A DNA stretch of 64,000 bases from an uncultured Algibacter sp. (GCA_937958265.1 CALGNX010000010.1:62001-126000), one strand, 5' to 3'; positions 1 to 10,492 are shown, counted from the stretch's first letter. Notes: generated by a model not told the origin, from the sequence alone. Made by a program: numbers and translations.

Positions 1-41
1 AATTTAAATAAAATACGTATTACGCTATAAGTTTATCCATG

Positions 42-992
42 TTACAATCCCAAAATACGCTCCCTTTCTTTTTCAAAAGGTTTAATATTAGGGAGTTCAT
101 TAATTGCTAAATTAATAAACTTTAAAGCTATGGCCTTCTTTTGTTTGTTTCCATAAATTTGTGCTAAGCGGTAATTTGCCCAAGCCTTAGGCACACCATC
201 TTTAGCCGAGTAATTTTTAAGATAAGTTCGCAAACATTGCGCTCCTTTTTCTAGCTCAACATTATATTCTGCTGCTACCTTACCTATTTGGTAATGCAAA
301 GCATTACGCTTATGTTTAACCTGCGCTTCTTGTATTGTTTTTATAGCTTTTTCTGGTTGGTTTTCTTTTTCGTAATGTTTAATTAATTTATCAAAACAAG
401 TAAGCGAACCACCTTCCTTAATAGCCATTTTATAATACTTTTCGGCTAGTTCGGGTGCATTATCATACTCATATACATACCCCTTAGCTAAGTAACCATC
501 TACTTTTGAGAGTTTCTCTAATTCTTCGGCATATTTTAACGATTTACTTTTACTACCACCAATAATCATAGGTAACTGTATATATAGTTCCACCAAAGCC
601 CACCGTGCGTCAATATGGTTTTTATCAAGTTCTGCTGCTGTAAGAAAAGCTTTTTTTATATCACCTATAAACCCCACTGCTTTTAATTTATTCTCTAAAG
701 CCTTCATTCCTAAAACACCACCATATTTATAGTGATAATTAGCTATTTTAGGATTTATGCCAACTAACCTCTCATAAACATCAATGGCATTATCCCATTT
801 TTTTTGGTGGCCATAAACATCGCCTAAAAGCTCGATAGCTTGCAAATTATTAGAGTTTTTTTTCAAAACATCAACAATTTTGCCCTCAGCCTTTTTAAAC
901 TCTTTTTGTTTAATTAGCGCATCAATATCAGTAAAGGCTCGCTGCGAGAAACAAAAAATTGGAAGTAATAATACGAAAAGTATATTTTTCAT
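42..992 (-). CDS. Secreted TPR-repeat protein
   Basis: This 316-residue protein starts with a signal peptide (hydrophobic residues 3-15, probable cleavage after FCFS) and continues as helical tetratricopeptide repeats. The clearest TPR lies near residues 45-80 (pattern N-x-L-x-A, then D-N-A-I-D-V-Y-E-R-L) and others near 180-235. Such proteins are usually periplasmic scaffolds for protein-protein contact. No enzymatic motif was seen. It diverges from the macroglobulin gene across about 210 bp. The partner is unknown; only the TPR assignment is supported. Confidence 0.8.
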   Translation of the reverse strand: MKNILFVLLLPIFCFSQRAFTDIDALIKQKEFKKAEGKIVDVLKKNSNNLQAIELLGDVYGHQKKWDNAIDVYERLVGINPKIANYHYKYGGVLGMKALENKLKAVGFIGDIKKAFLTAAELDKNHIDARWALVELYIQLPMIIGGSKSKSLKYAEELEKLSKVDGYLAKGYVYEYDNAPELAEKYYKMAIKEGGSLTCFDKLIKHYEKENQPEKAIKTIQEAQVKHKRNALHYQIGKVAAEYNVELEKGAQCLRTYLKNYSAKDGVPKAWANYRLAQIYGNKQKKAIALKFINLAINELPNIKPFEKERERILGL

Positions 993-1204
993 AGCCTGTA
1001 AATCATTAATCCAAAAATAAGCTTTTAACTATTAGTTTTTATTCTAGTATGCAAAAATCTAACTATTTTAATTTCTATAACACACCAACCTTATGCATTT
1101 TAAATACTCAATACGATTAACTTTTACCATGCAACGCAATCTTTTAATAATTTATTATTTTTTGGAACGGGGTTTGCTTATATTTTAAATCTAAAATAAA
1201 ACTT

Positions 1205-4200
1205 ATGAGACATTTACAGTTCTTTATAATTACTATATTTTTTTCAAATTTTATACAAGCACAAAACCCTAATTATTCAAATTTATGGGCTAAAGTTGAA
1301 AAATTGGAAGCTAATGGTTTACCGCAATCTGCCTTAAAAATTATTAAAGATATTGAGGTACTTGCCAAGGAACATGGCAGCAACAAAGAACTTATAAAAG
1401 CAATATTATATAAAAGTAAATATATTTTAATTTTAAAAGAAGATGCACAGCTTAGTATTATTAACGACTTTAAAAATGAAATTACTACAAGTGCATTTCC
1501 TGTAAAAAATATTTTAGAAAGCATTCTAGCAAATTTATATTGGGAATATTTTAACAAGCACAGATGGGCATTTTATAACCGTACAAAAACTTCTAAAAAA
1601 ATAGATAACATAGATTTTAGAACCTGGGACTTACAAACACTTTTTAAAGAAATACATATACATTACCAAGCCTCTTTAAAAAATGGTTTTATGCTACAGC
1701 AAGAAGCTTTAAGCTCTTACAGCGGCTTACTAAAAGAACAAAAAGGCTCTAAAACTTACAGACCAACCTTGTTCGATTTACTAAACCATAATGCCTTAGA
1801 GTTTTACACCACAAACGAAACCCAAATTACTAGCCCAGCATATAAATTTGAGATAGATAATCCTATTTTTTTAGCTAGCGCCAACATCTTTACCAAGCAA
1901 ACATTAACAGTAAAAGACTCAACATCGCTTATACCAAATGCATTGCGCATATATAAGAACTTAATTCAATTTCACTTAAAAGATAAATCGCCCGTTGCCT
2001 TAACCCAGGTAAATATTGAACGTTTAAAATTCGTACAACAATACGCGACCTTTAAAGATACAGAAGCATTACTTTTAAAAGCCCTAAAAAATGAAAGTGA
2101 AAACTTAAAAACACATAAAGCTTCCGGATTATATATTTTTGAAACAGCCTCAATTTACTACAAGCAGAGCCAAACATATCAACCAAATAATAATGAGCAA
2201 ACACGTTGGAAAGCACTAGAAGCGTTAAAACTTTGTAATGCCGTAATTACTAAATTCCCAAAAAGTAAAGGTGCAGAACAATGTACTATTTTAAAATCTC
2301 AAATTGAACAACAATCCATTCAAATCAAAGCAGAAGACTTTTTACCTATACAAAAAAATGCACGCCTATTAGTACGCTATAAAAATCTTGACAGCTTAAA
2401 ATTTAATGCTTATAAGCTATCTGAAAAAGAATACGAAACTTTTATAAAAACCTATTCGAAAGAAGCTCAACTTAGTATTATAAAAAGTTTTAAAGCAAAT
2501 AAAACATGGACACGTAAATTAAAAAACGAAAAAGACTACCAAGCACACAGCACGGAAGTGTTAATTCCTAAACTAAATAATGGGCGCTATTTAATAGTTG
2601 CTTTTACCCAAAACAACACAGAAAACTTTGCTTTTTTAAACGTACAGGTATCAAACATGGCATTAGTTGAAACAGAAGCTATTGAAGAAAAAATCTTCCA
2701 AATAATTAACAGAAATAATGGCAAGCCAATTACTAACGCCAAAGTTGAAATGACCTATGAATCTAGAAACGACCTAAAAGGAACAGTTAAAAAATATACC
2801 ACAAATAACTTAGGTGAAATAAAAATACCTAAAAATGAAAACTGGTATAGAAATGTTATGCTAACGGTAACAAACAAAAATGACGTTGCAAAATTTGGAA
2901 ACTTTTATATTAACCAAAATTATAAGCAACCCGAAAAACGCGTTACATATAAATCGTTCTTATTTACTGATAGAAGCATATATAGACCAGGGCAAACCGT
3001 GTATTTTAAAGGTATAACTATAAAAACTGAGAACAGTAAGTCTGATGTTTTAGCTAATAAAAAAATAACGATCATTTTATACAACACGAATAACGAAGAG
3101 GTAAAAAAACTAGATCTTACAACAAATAGTTTTGGGTCTGTATCTGGAGAATTCATCCTACCAAATAATGGACTTAATGGCAATTTTAGCATGGTGTTAC
3201 TCTCTGAAAACATTTCACTTAAAAACTACCATAACATAACTGTAGAGGAATACAAACGCCCAAAATTCGAAACCGTATTTAAGCCTGTTACAGAAACTTA
3301 TAAAGTTAATGATGCAGTTACTATTAAAGGCAATGCTTTAGCTTTTGCCGGAAGCAACATTACAAACGCTAAAGTTGTGTACCGTGTACACAGAAAAATA
3401 CAATACCCACGTTGGTATTTTTGGAGTAAACCGACAATAAATAGCGACCCTCAAGAAATTACACATGGTGAAACAACAACCAATAACGAAGGAGAGTTTA
3501 ACATCAAGTTTAAAGCTATTCCCGACGCACTTACAAGCAAAAGTAGTTTACCTATTTTCAATTATGAAATTACCGCCGATGTTACCGATATAAATGGCGA
3601 AACCCACAGTGCAACGACTGTTGTAAAAGTTGGCTACCATGCGTTATTAGCAAATCTTAACATTGAGAATACCTTAAATAAGCAAGAGAAAAACCACAAT
3701 ATTAATATTGATACAAAAAACCTTAATGGCGAATTTACTCCTGCAGAAGGAATTATTACAATGCACAAACTTAAAGCGCCAAATACAGTTACAAGAAACC
3801 GCCCTTGGAGTGCGCCAGATTATCAAGAATTTTCAAAAGAAACATTTAAAGCCTTATTCCCTAACGAGGCTTATAACAATGAGCACGACTCTAGTAATTG
3901 GAAAAAAGGTAAAATGGTTTTTAAAAAATCCTTTAACACAAAAATATCAAAAACGCTTGAACTAGGAAGTATTAAAAAATGGGAATCTGGAGCATATATT
4001 ATTACTTTGGAAAGTAAAGACAAGTTTGGCCAAATCGTTAAGGACGAAATAAAAACAACCTTATTTAGCAAAGCAGATAACATGCCTGCAGACAAACAAT
4101 TATTTAACATCTATCCCAACCAACCAAATTATATTGTTGGTGATAATGCTACGATTACTATAGCATCGGCCGCAAAAAATATAGCAGTCACTATTTCCAT

Positions 4201-7200
4201 TGAAAAAGACAAAAAAATTATTACTAAAAAAATTATAAACTTAAATGCCAATAAAAAAACATTAACTATTCCTGTTACAAAAGCAGACCTAGGTGGTTTT
4301 ATAGTACATTATAGTTTTGCTGCTTTTAATAGTTTTAAATCGGGTTCGGAGTTTATTTCTGTACCTTACCCTAAAACAAATTTAGAGATTGAAACCCTTA
4401 CATTTAGAGACAAATTGCAACCTGGAACAGACGAAACCTGGCAATTTAAAATTAAAGGGCCTTATGGCGAAAAAGTAGGTGCAGAACTACTAGCTAATAT
4501 GTACGATGCTTCTTTGGATCAATTTAAAGACCATAGCTGGGAATTCGATCCTATTATAAAAAAAACATACAGTAAACACATTTACACAAATACGACTAAT
4601 AGTTTTGGTACACAAAATTTTCGAGTTTACATGCAGCGTTCTCGACTAGCATACGCCACACAAAATTATGATAAGTTGAATTGGTTTGGATTTAATTTCA
4701 CCAATAATAACAATCTGCGTTTTCAAAATGTAGCAAGAATGTCAAAAAGCAAGGCAATGCCTACATCAGAAACCATTGAAATTACTCAAGATGAAATGGA
4801 AGTTGACGATTCTAGTTTTAATGCATCATCAAACCAACCTGAAATAACAAAAGGTGAAAACTCAAATATCTCGCCACCCTCTTTACTAAACATAGAAAAA
4901 TCAATTTCCAATAAAATACAAGTTCGGAAAAACCTTCAAGAAACTGCTTTTTTCTTTCCTAAGTTAAAAACAGACACCTCTGGAAATGTAAGTTTTAATT
5001 TTACAACACCAGAGGCATTAACGCAATGGAAATTACAACTATTAGCGCATACCAAAACTTTAGCAAGCGCTACAAAAACCTTAACCACAGTTACCCAAAA
5101 AGAATTAATGGTTACCCCAAACGCACCACGTTTTTTGCGCGAAGGCGATAAAATTACTTTTAGCTCTAAAATCACAAACCTTACAACAAACAACTTCAAC
5201 GGGCAAGCAACATTAATTTTAACAGATGCGCTTACAGGAAAAAATATAGATATGAATCTAGGTAATTCAAAAAGCACTAAAACATTTGTTGTAGAAAAAA
5301 ATAATAACACACAGGTAGCTTGGGTATTAACAATTCCAGAGGATATTCAGGCTGTGCAGTACAAAGTCGTGGCCCAAGCAGGTAATTATAGCGATGGCGA
5401 ACAGAACACTTTACCTGTTTTAAGTAACCGTATGCTAGTTACCGAAACTTTACCTATGTGGGTAAGAAGTAACCAAACTAAAACCTTTACCCTAGATAAG
5501 TTAAAAAACAACACCTCAGCAACACTAAAAAACCATAAATTAACTTTAGAGGTAACGTCCAACCCAGCATGGTATGCTGTACAGGCATTACCTTATTTAA
5601 TGGAATATCCTTTTAATTGTAATGAGCAAACATTCTCACGCTATTATGCCAATGCACTAGCCAGCCATATTGCCAATTCAAACCCGAGAATTCAAGATGT
5701 TTTTAAGCAATGGCGGAATACAGATGCTTTGTTATCTAACTTAGAAAAAAACCAAGAATTAAAATCTATTTTAATACAGGAAACCCCTTGGCTACGTGAT
5801 GCACAAAGCGAAACTGAACAGAAAAAACGAATCGCTTTATTGTTTGATTTAAATAAAATGAACAACGAGCTGCAATCTGCTTTAAACAATTTAAAAGCAA
5901 ACCAAATGCCTTCTGGTGCTTGGCCTTGGTTTAAAGGTGGTAACGAAAACAGATATATCACACAGCATATTATTACTGGATTTGGTCATTTAAATAAGCT
6001 TCAAGTTAAAACGGAAGAACATAATGAAATGATTCAAAAGGCGATCAATTATCTTGACAATGCATTCATAAAAGAATATAAGGATCTTAAGAAATTTAAT
6101 AAAAATGTGAACTTGGAAAAAGACCACTTAAGCTACATGCAGCTACACTACTTATACATGCGGAGCTTCTACCCTAACATTTCAAAGCCTAAGGAAGTTG
6201 AGGAAATAACAACATACTACCAGTCTCAAATTCAGAAATATTGGTTATCACACTCCTTATATTCAAAAGGATTAATGGCTTTGATTTCGCATAGAAATAA
6301 TAAGACGAATATGGCGTCTAAAATTATAAAATCTTTAAAAGAAACAAGTTTAACATCTGAAGAATTGGGTATGTATTGGAAAGCAAATACAAACTCTTGG
6401 TATTGGTACCAAGCACCCATAGAAACACAGGCCTTATTAATTGAAGCTTTTAGCACTATTGAAAATGATATAGAAACTGTAGATAATTTAAAAATTTGGC
6501 TTCTTAAAAACAAGCAGACCAACCGTTGGAAAACAACTAAAGCCACTACAAATGCTATTTATGCACTCTTGCTACAAGGTAACAACTGGCTGGATGTTAC
6601 CGAGATTATTGATGTAGTTATTGGTGGGCGAAAGATCGAGGCTTCCAAATTAGAAAATGTAAAAGTTGAAGCCGGTACAGGATATTATAAAACAGCTTGG
6701 AACACTACTGAAATAAAACCAGAAATGAGCCAGGTAAAACTGACTAAAAAAGGGAAAGGCATTGCCTGGGGAAGTTTATACTGGCAATATTTTGAAGATT
6801 TAGATAATATTACAACTGCTGAGACGGGACTTAAATTAAAGAAAAACCTTTTTATTAAAAAGAATACGGATACTGGTGAAGAAATAACAGAAATAGATAC
6901 TAATACCGCTTTAAAAGTAGGCGATTTGGTTCGGGTAAGAATTGAACTAAGAAGCAATAGAAACATGGAATTTATACACATGAAAGATATGCGTGCATCT
7001 GGATTAGAACCTGTAAATGTTATTTCCAAATATAAATGGCAAGATGGTTTGGGGTATTATGAAAGTACCATGGATACTTCTACAAACTTCTTTTTTGACT
7101 ACCTACCAAAAGGTGTTTATATTTTTGAATATGATTTACGTGTTAATAACGCTGGACATATGAGTAATGGTATTACAACCATACAAAGCATGTATGCACC

Positions 7201-7249
7201 CGAATTTAGTAGCCACAGTGCAGGTTCAAGGATTTTGGTGGATAAATAA
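1205..7249 (+). CDS. Alpha-2-macroglobulin family protein with thioester
   Basis: A 2014-residue exported protein: signal peptide about residues 1-19 (cleavage near IQA-QNP), with no lipobox cysteine. An N-terminal helical region of about 450 residues is followed by macroglobulin beta-domains, including an MG2-like segment with TDRSIYRPGQTV near residue 590 and an A2M domain with TTPEALTQWK near 1260. The thioester motif CNEQ is intact at 1472-1475 inside an alpha-alpha thioester domain (about 1450-1780). Known bacterial relatives trap proteases by thioester capture in the periplasm, often beside a penicillin-binding protein PBP1C. No PBP gene is adjacent here and there is no T9SS sorting domain, so I infer a soluble periplasmic location. 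Length is usual for the Bacteroidota version. Confidence 0.92.
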   Translation: MRHLQFFIITIFFSNFIQAQNPNYSNLWAKVEKLEANGLPQSALKIIKDIEVLAKEHGSNKELIKAILYKSKYILILKEDAQLSIINDFKNEITTSAFPVKNILESILANLYWEYFNKHRWAFYNRTKTSKKIDNIDFRTWDLQTLFKEIHIHYQASLKNGFMLQQEALSSYSGLLKEQKGSKTYRPTLFDLLNHNALEFYTTNETQITSPAYKFEIDNPIFLASANIFTKQTLTVKDSTSLIPNALRIYKNLIQFHLKDKSPVALTQVNIERLKFVQQYATFKDTEALLLKALKNESENLKTHKASGLYIFETASIYYKQSQTYQPNNNEQTRWKALEALKLCNAVITKFPKSKGAEQCTILKSQIEQQSIQIKAEDFLPIQKNARLLVRYKNLDSLKFNAYKLSEKEYETFIKTYSKEAQLSIIKSFKANKTWTRKLKNEKDYQAHSTEVLIPKLNNGRYLIVAFTQNNTENFAFLNVQVSNMALVETEAIEEKIFQIINRNNGKPITNAKVEMTYESRNDLKGTVKKYTTNNLGEIKIPKNENWYRNVMLTVTNKNDVAKFGNFYINQNYKQPEKRVTYKSFLFTDRSIYRPGQTVYFKGITIKTENSKSDVLANKKITIILYNTNNEEVKKLDLTTNSFGSVSGEFILPNNGLNGNFSMVLLSENISLKNYHNITVEEYKRPKFETVFKPVTETYKVNDAVTIKGNALAFAGSNITNAKVVYRVHRKIQYPRWYFWSKPTINSDPQEITHGETTTNNEGEFNIKFKAIPDALTSKSSLPIFNYEITADVTDINGETHSATTVVKVGYHALLANLNIENTLNKQEKNHNINIDTKNLNGEFTPAEGIITMHKLKAPNTVTRNRPWSAPDYQEFSKETFKALFPNEAYNNEHDSSNWKKGKMVFKKSFNTKISKTLELGSIKKWESGAYIITLESKDKFGQIVKDEIKTTLFSKADNMPADKQLFNIYPNQPNYIVGDNATITIASAAKNIAVTISIEKDKKIITKKIINLNANKKTLTIPVTKADLGGFIVHYSFAAFNSFKSGSEFISVPYPKTNLEIETLTFRDKLQPGTDETWQFKIKGPYGEKVGAELLANMYDASLDQFKDHSWEFDPIIKKTYSKHIYTNTTNSFGTQNFRVYMQRSRLAYATQNYDKLNWFGFNFTNNNNLRFQNVARMSKSKAMPTSETIEITQDEMEVDDSSFNASSNQPEITKGENSNISPPSLLNIEKSISNKIQVRKNLQETAFFFPKLKTDTSGNVSFNFTTPEALTQWKLQLLAHTKTLASATKTLTTVTQKELMVTPNAPRFLREGDKITFSSKITNLTTNNFNGQATLILTDALTGKNIDMNLGNSKSTKTFVVEKNNNTQVAWVLTIPEDIQAVQYKVVAQAGNYSDGEQNTLPVLSNRMLVTETLPMWVRSNQTKTFTLDKLKNNTSATLKNHKLTLEVTSNPAWYAVQALPYLMEYPFNCNEQTFSRYYANALASHIANSNPRIQDVFKQWRNTDALLSNLEKNQELKSILIQETPWLRDAQSETEQKKRIALLFDLNKMNNELQSALNNLKANQMPSGAWPWFKGGNENRYITQHIITGFGHLNKLQVKTEEHNEMIQKAINYLDNAFIKEYKDLKKFNKNVNLEKDHLSYMQLHYLYMRSFYPNISKPKEVEEITTYYQSQIQKYWLSHSLYSKGLMALISHRNNKTNMASKIIKSLKETSLTSEELGMYWKANTNSWYWYQAPIETQALLIEAFSTIENDIETVDNLKIWLLKNKQTNRWKTTKATTNAIYALLLQGNNWLDVTEIIDVVIGGRKIEASKLENVKVEAGTGYYKTAWNTTEIKPEMSQVKLTKKGKGIAWGSLYWQYFEDLDNITTAETGLKLKKNLFIKKNTDTGEEITEIDTNTALKVGDLVRVRIELRSNRNMEFIHMKDMRASGLEPVNVISKYKWQDGLGYYESTMDTSTNFFFDYLPKGVYIFEYDLRVNNAGHMSNGITTIQSMYAPEFSSHSAGSRILVDK

Positions 7250-7396
7250 TAGCTTTAGTTTAAAACTATAAAACTACTACCTTTGTTGGTTCACAAAATT
7301 AAAAAACATAGCAGATTGGTATTCTATCTTCTTAAAATAATTATAAGCTAAAAGTATATAGTTTAATTAATACAACTAGTAAACCTAAATTATATA

Positions 7397-7918
7397 TTAT
7401 TTCTTAGGCGGGTATTTTGATAATACTTTATTAGAAATTGCCTGTAGTTTGGCTTCCCGCTTTTCTGGAGTGGTTTTTGGGTTAAAACTAGATTCGCTAA
7501 TGGCTTGCCAAAACAATTGTTTTTTAGCCTCATCTACAAATTCGATTGTTATTTGCCGGTTAATATCAGCTTGTCCTATGGGTAACCCTATGGTTATTCC
7601 TCCGCCAATATTTCTACCACCACCCCCTAAACCTACACCTACAGATTGCCTTTGTGGCTCTTTAAATTCCTGTGTTTTTATATCGATATAAAAATCGGGC
7701 GTTTCAGATATTCTAAACCCTTTTTCTTCCATCGTTGCATCAATAGCATTTAGCAGGCGTTTGGTGTCTAGGTCGTTTAAACCGGTTTCCATATCGCCAT
7801 AATATTGATAAGTTTTATAGGCATCAAAATTTGTTATTTTATCGTAATCGTAGTTTACCCGAATTGGTGCGCATGCTACAATTAATAAGGCGAGTATAGT
7901 AAGTTTAAGAAATCCCAT
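7397..7918 (-). CDS. DUF4136 lipoprotein
   Basis: A 173-residue lipoprotein with lipobox LIVAC, so Cys16 is the predicted lipidation site. The body matches the DUF4136 pattern seen in Bacteroidota envelope proteins: an early segment with FDAYKTYQY, a glycine-rich stretch (VGVGLGGGGRNIGGG) and a late YPPK end. The function of DUF4136 is not established. It is transcribed toward the end of the macroglobulin gene, and its own upstream side holds repeat copy A. Confidence 0.82.
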   Translation of the reverse strand: MGFLKLTILALLIVACAPIRVNYDYDKITNFDAYKTYQYYGDMETGLNDLDTKRLLNAIDATMEEKGFRISETPDFYIDIKTQEFKEPQRQSVGVGLGGGGRNIGGGITIGLPIGQADINRQITIEFVDEAKKQLFWQAISESSFNPKTTPEKREAKLQAISNKVLSKYPPKK

Positions 7919-7982
7919 AATATTTTAGTTTTTAATAAACTCATCAATAATTATTCCAATCTTGATTTTAGTATTCTTTAGC

Positions 7983-8139
7983 GCGTTAGGGATTGTAGCG
8001 GCATCCTTTTTAAAAACGGCAATCAGCTACCTTTAAATAATCGCTATATCCATTAAAAACATTTATCCCTTGAAGAAGAACAAATAGCGTTTTAAAAAGA
8101 TATAGCGAAAAGCCTGACCCCTTTTTCGGGGTAACGCCC
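7983..8139 (-). repeat. Interspersed repeat, copy A
   Basis: Read on the minus strand this element begins TTTGGGCGTTACC and ends CAATCCCTAACGC, so the ends carry the inverted core GCGTTA/TAACGC. Directly inside the left end is a hairpin ACCCC-GAAAAA-GGGGT. An internal inverted repeat CGCTATATC/GATATAGCG lies at 8042-8050 and 8099-8107. Copies B (51998-52085) and C (54599-54689) share both ends and the first hairpin. It is intergenic and carries no coding capacity. Confidence 0.75.
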
Positions 8140-8144
8140 AAACT

Positions 8145-9143
8145 TTAAACATTTAACATTTTCCAGAGTATATCTTTAAGTTCTGTAATCCCTTTTTGGG
8201 CCACTGAAGAGATAAACAGATAAGGTATAGGAAGCTCGTTATCTAGCTCTATTTTCATTTCTGCTTTAAGCTCCTCGTCTAGCATATCGCTTTTAGATAT
8301 GGCTATTATACGCTCTTTGTCTAACATTTCTGGGTTGTACCTTCTAAGTTCATCCAGCAGAATGTCGTATTGTTTTTTAATATCCTTAGCATCTGCAGGA
8401 ATTAAAAATAATAGAATAGAGTTACGCTCAATATGCCTTAAAAAGTAATGCCCAAGACCTTTACCTTCTGCAGCACCTTGAATAATCCCTGGTATATCTG
8501 CCATTACAAAGGTTTGAAAATCGCGATATTTAACTATGCCTAGGTTTGGTTTTAGGGTAGTAAACTCGTAATCTGCAATTTTTGGTTTGGCTGAAGTTAC
8601 AACCGATAGCAAGGTTGATTTTCCGGCGTTTGGAAAGCCTACAAGCCCTACATCTGCAAGGACTTTAAGTTCCATTGTAATGTACTTTTCTTCCATAGGT
8701 ATACCGGGCTGCGCATACCTTGGTGTTTGGTTGGTAGAGCTTTTAAAGTGCCAGTTACCTAAACCTCCTTTACCGCCTTGCGCAATGATTTTCTCTTCGT
8801 TTTCTGTTGTAATTTCAAAAAGAATTTCGTCTGTTTCTGTATCACGAATCACGGTACCTAGTGGTACATCTATATAAACATCATCACCATCGGCACCAAA
8901 ACTACGACCGCTACTGCCATGACCGCCATGGCCTGCTCTACTATGTCTTTTAAATTTTAAATGTAATAAGGTCCAAAGATTGGCTTTACCACGTATAATA
9001 ACATGACCTCCACGACCACCATCTCCACCATCTGGACCACCTTTTGTGATGTATTTTTCTCGATGTAAATGTACCGATCCTTTACCCCCATTCCCAGAGC
9101 ATACATACATTTTTACGTAGTCTACAAAATTTCCTTCAGTCAT
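8145..9143 (-). CDS. obgE: Obg family GTPase
   Basis: A 332-residue GTPase involved in late assembly of the large ribosomal subunit. The glycine-rich Obg fold covers residues 1-158 and is followed by the G domain: G1 GFPNAGKS at 169-176, then DIPG and SKSD motifs. The C-terminal OCT extension found in some Obg proteins is absent, as is common in Bacteroidota. It follows hpt-adk on the same strand, but a strong hairpin between them suggests separate transcription. Confidence 0.97.
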   Translation of the reverse strand: MTEGNFVDYVKMYVCSGNGGKGSVHLHREKYITKGGPDGGDGGRGGHVIIRGKANLWTLLHLKFKRHSRAGHGGHGSSGRSFGADGDDVYIDVPLGTVIRDTETDEILFEITTENEEKIIAQGGKGGLGNWHFKSSTNQTPRYAQPGIPMEEKYITMELKVLADVGLVGFPNAGKSTLLSVVTSAKPKIADYEFTTLKPNLGIVKYRDFQTFVMADIPGIIQGAAEGKGLGHYFLRHIERNSILLFLIPADAKDIKKQYDILLDELRRYNPEMLDKERIIAISKSDMLDEELKAEMKIELDNELPIPYLFISSVAQKGITELKDILWKMLNV

Positions 9144-9201
9144 TGGATTATCTTATTTTTTTCCGCAAAAGCGAAACTGTTTTAAATTGGTATTAAACTA
9201 T

Positions 9202-9237
9202 AAAAACTATAACTTAAATTTTAAAGTTATAGTTTTT
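9202..9237 (-). terminator. Terminator of hpt-adk
   Basis: A 14-bp perfect inverted repeat (9202-9215 with 9224-9237) whose arms end in A5/T5, giving a U-tract on either strand. It sits between the end of hpt-adk and the start of obgE. Confidence 0.65.
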
Positions 9238-9281
9238 AATTTCTAGCTTTATTTTAAATATTTATTTAAATTATTAGCTAT

Positions 9282-10391
9282 TTATATTTTGTCTATTGTA
9301 TGGCTTAAACGTACTGTAATATCTTTGATACTTCCTACACCATTTACGCCATAATATTTGTTTTGAGCAGCGTAGTATTCTTTTAATATAGCTGTTTCTT
9401 GATAATAAACTTTAATTCTATTTCTTATAATAGACTCGTTAGCGTCGTCTTTTCTTCCGCTTGTTTTACCGCGTTCTAGTAAGCGTTGTACTAAAACCTC
9501 ATCGTCCACCTCGAGTGCAATCATAGCATTAATTTGCGAATCTTTACTATGCATTAACGCATCGAGCGCTTCTGCTTGTGCATTTGTGCGTGGAAAACCA
9601 TCAAAAATAAATCCGTTAGCATCTGTGTTTTTTTCAACCTCGGCATTTAGCATATCAATAGTTACTTGATCTGGTACTAAGGCACCTTTCTCAATATAAG
9701 ATTTAGCTAACATACCTAGGGCTGTTTTGTTTTTTATATTGTACCTAAACATATCGCCTGTTGAAATATGCACTAGATTATATTGCTCTTTTAAAAATTC
9801 TGCTTGTGTCCCTTTTCCAGCTCCTGGAGGACCAAATAGCACTAGGTTTGTCATGTATTGTGGTTCTTTTAATTGATATACTTCTGGCAAATTACGCCCT
9901 AACCCATCATAATCTAAACCATAGCCTACAATAAATTTATTAGGGATTTCAATACCTATGTAATGTAATTTAAAATCTTTTTTATAAGCTTCTGGTTTGT
10001 AAAACAGCGTGGCAATTTTTAATGACTTAACCTTTTCATTTTTAAAAATCCTGTAAACTTCGTTTAACGTATTTCCTGTGTCGATAATATCTTCTAGGAT
10101 AATAACCGTTCTGTCTGTTAAATCTTGGGTGAGGCCAATTAAACGTTGGATATCTTCTGTAGATTTAACACCTTCATAGGAAGCCAACTTAATAAAGGTT
10201 ACTTCGCATGTTTTTGGATACTTTTTAACGAAATCGCTGGTTAACATAAACGATCCATTCAAGATACCTATAAACACAGGTATTTCGTCGCCAACATCTT
10301 CAGCTATTTCACTAGCCATACGCTGGAGTGCATCATCAATTTTTTTAGCAGAAATAAATGGTTTAAAATATTTGTTATGTAACTTTATCAC
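9282..10391 (-). CDS. adk: Fused hypoxanthine phosphoribosyltransferase-adenylate kinase
   Basis: A 369-residue two-domain protein. Residues 1-175 are a purine phosphoribosyltransferase with the PRPP-binding loop VIILEDIIDTGNTL at 96-109. Residues 180-369 form a complete adenylate kinase with P-loop GPPGAGKGT at 187-195 and a short LID without zinc cysteines. The first domain makes IMP or GMP from salvaged base and PRPP; the second balances AMP, ADP and ATP. There is no stop between the domains. Met180 (codon at 9852-9854) begins a sequence resembling a stand-alone Adk and could be an internal start. The fusion is known in Flavobacteriaceae. It diverges from purK. Confidence 0.96.
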   Translation of the reverse strand: MIKLHNKYFKPFISAKKIDDALQRMASEIAEDVGDEIPVFIGILNGSFMLTSDFVKKYPKTCEVTFIKLASYEGVKSTEDIQRLIGLTQDLTDRTVIILEDIIDTGNTLNEVYRIFKNEKVKSLKIATLFYKPEAYKKDFKLHYIGIEIPNKFIVGYGLDYDGLGRNLPEVYQLKEPQYMTNLVLFGPPGAGKGTQAEFLKEQYNLVHISTGDMFRYNIKNKTALGMLAKSYIEKGALVPDQVTIDMLNAEVEKNTDANGFIFDGFPRTNAQAEALDALMHSKDSQINAMIALEVDDEVLVQRLLERGKTSGRKDDANESIIRNRIKVYYQETAILKEYYAAQNKYYGVNGVGSIKDITVRLSHTIDKI

Positions 10392-10412
10392 CTTTAAAAT
10401 AGTTTAGAAATG

Positions 10413-10420
10413 CAAAGATA
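10413..10420 (-). promoter_or_regulatory. Putative -7 element of hpt-adk
   Basis: On the minus strand TATCTTTG matches the Bacteroidota -7 consensus TAnnTTTG exactly and lies 22 bp upstream of the hpt-adk start. No good -33 TTTG was found at the expected spacing. Confidence 0.45.
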
Positions 10421-10492
10421 ATCAAATAGTCAAGACATTTCGAAATAGCTTTTTTTGATTTGCCTTATGTAAACTATTTTATTTTTTAAATG

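Noticed and set aside
4936-5310. 124-codon frame opposite the macroglobulin gene
   Set aside because: Antisense shadow of a continuous 2014-residue protein.
7278-7285. TACCTTTG promoter-like element on the plus strand after the macroglobulin gene
   Set aside because: No -33 element and no plus-strand gene follows, only the convergent DUF4136 gene.
8587-8877. 96-codon frame opposite obgE
   Set aside because: Shadow frame of a well-supported GTPase gene.
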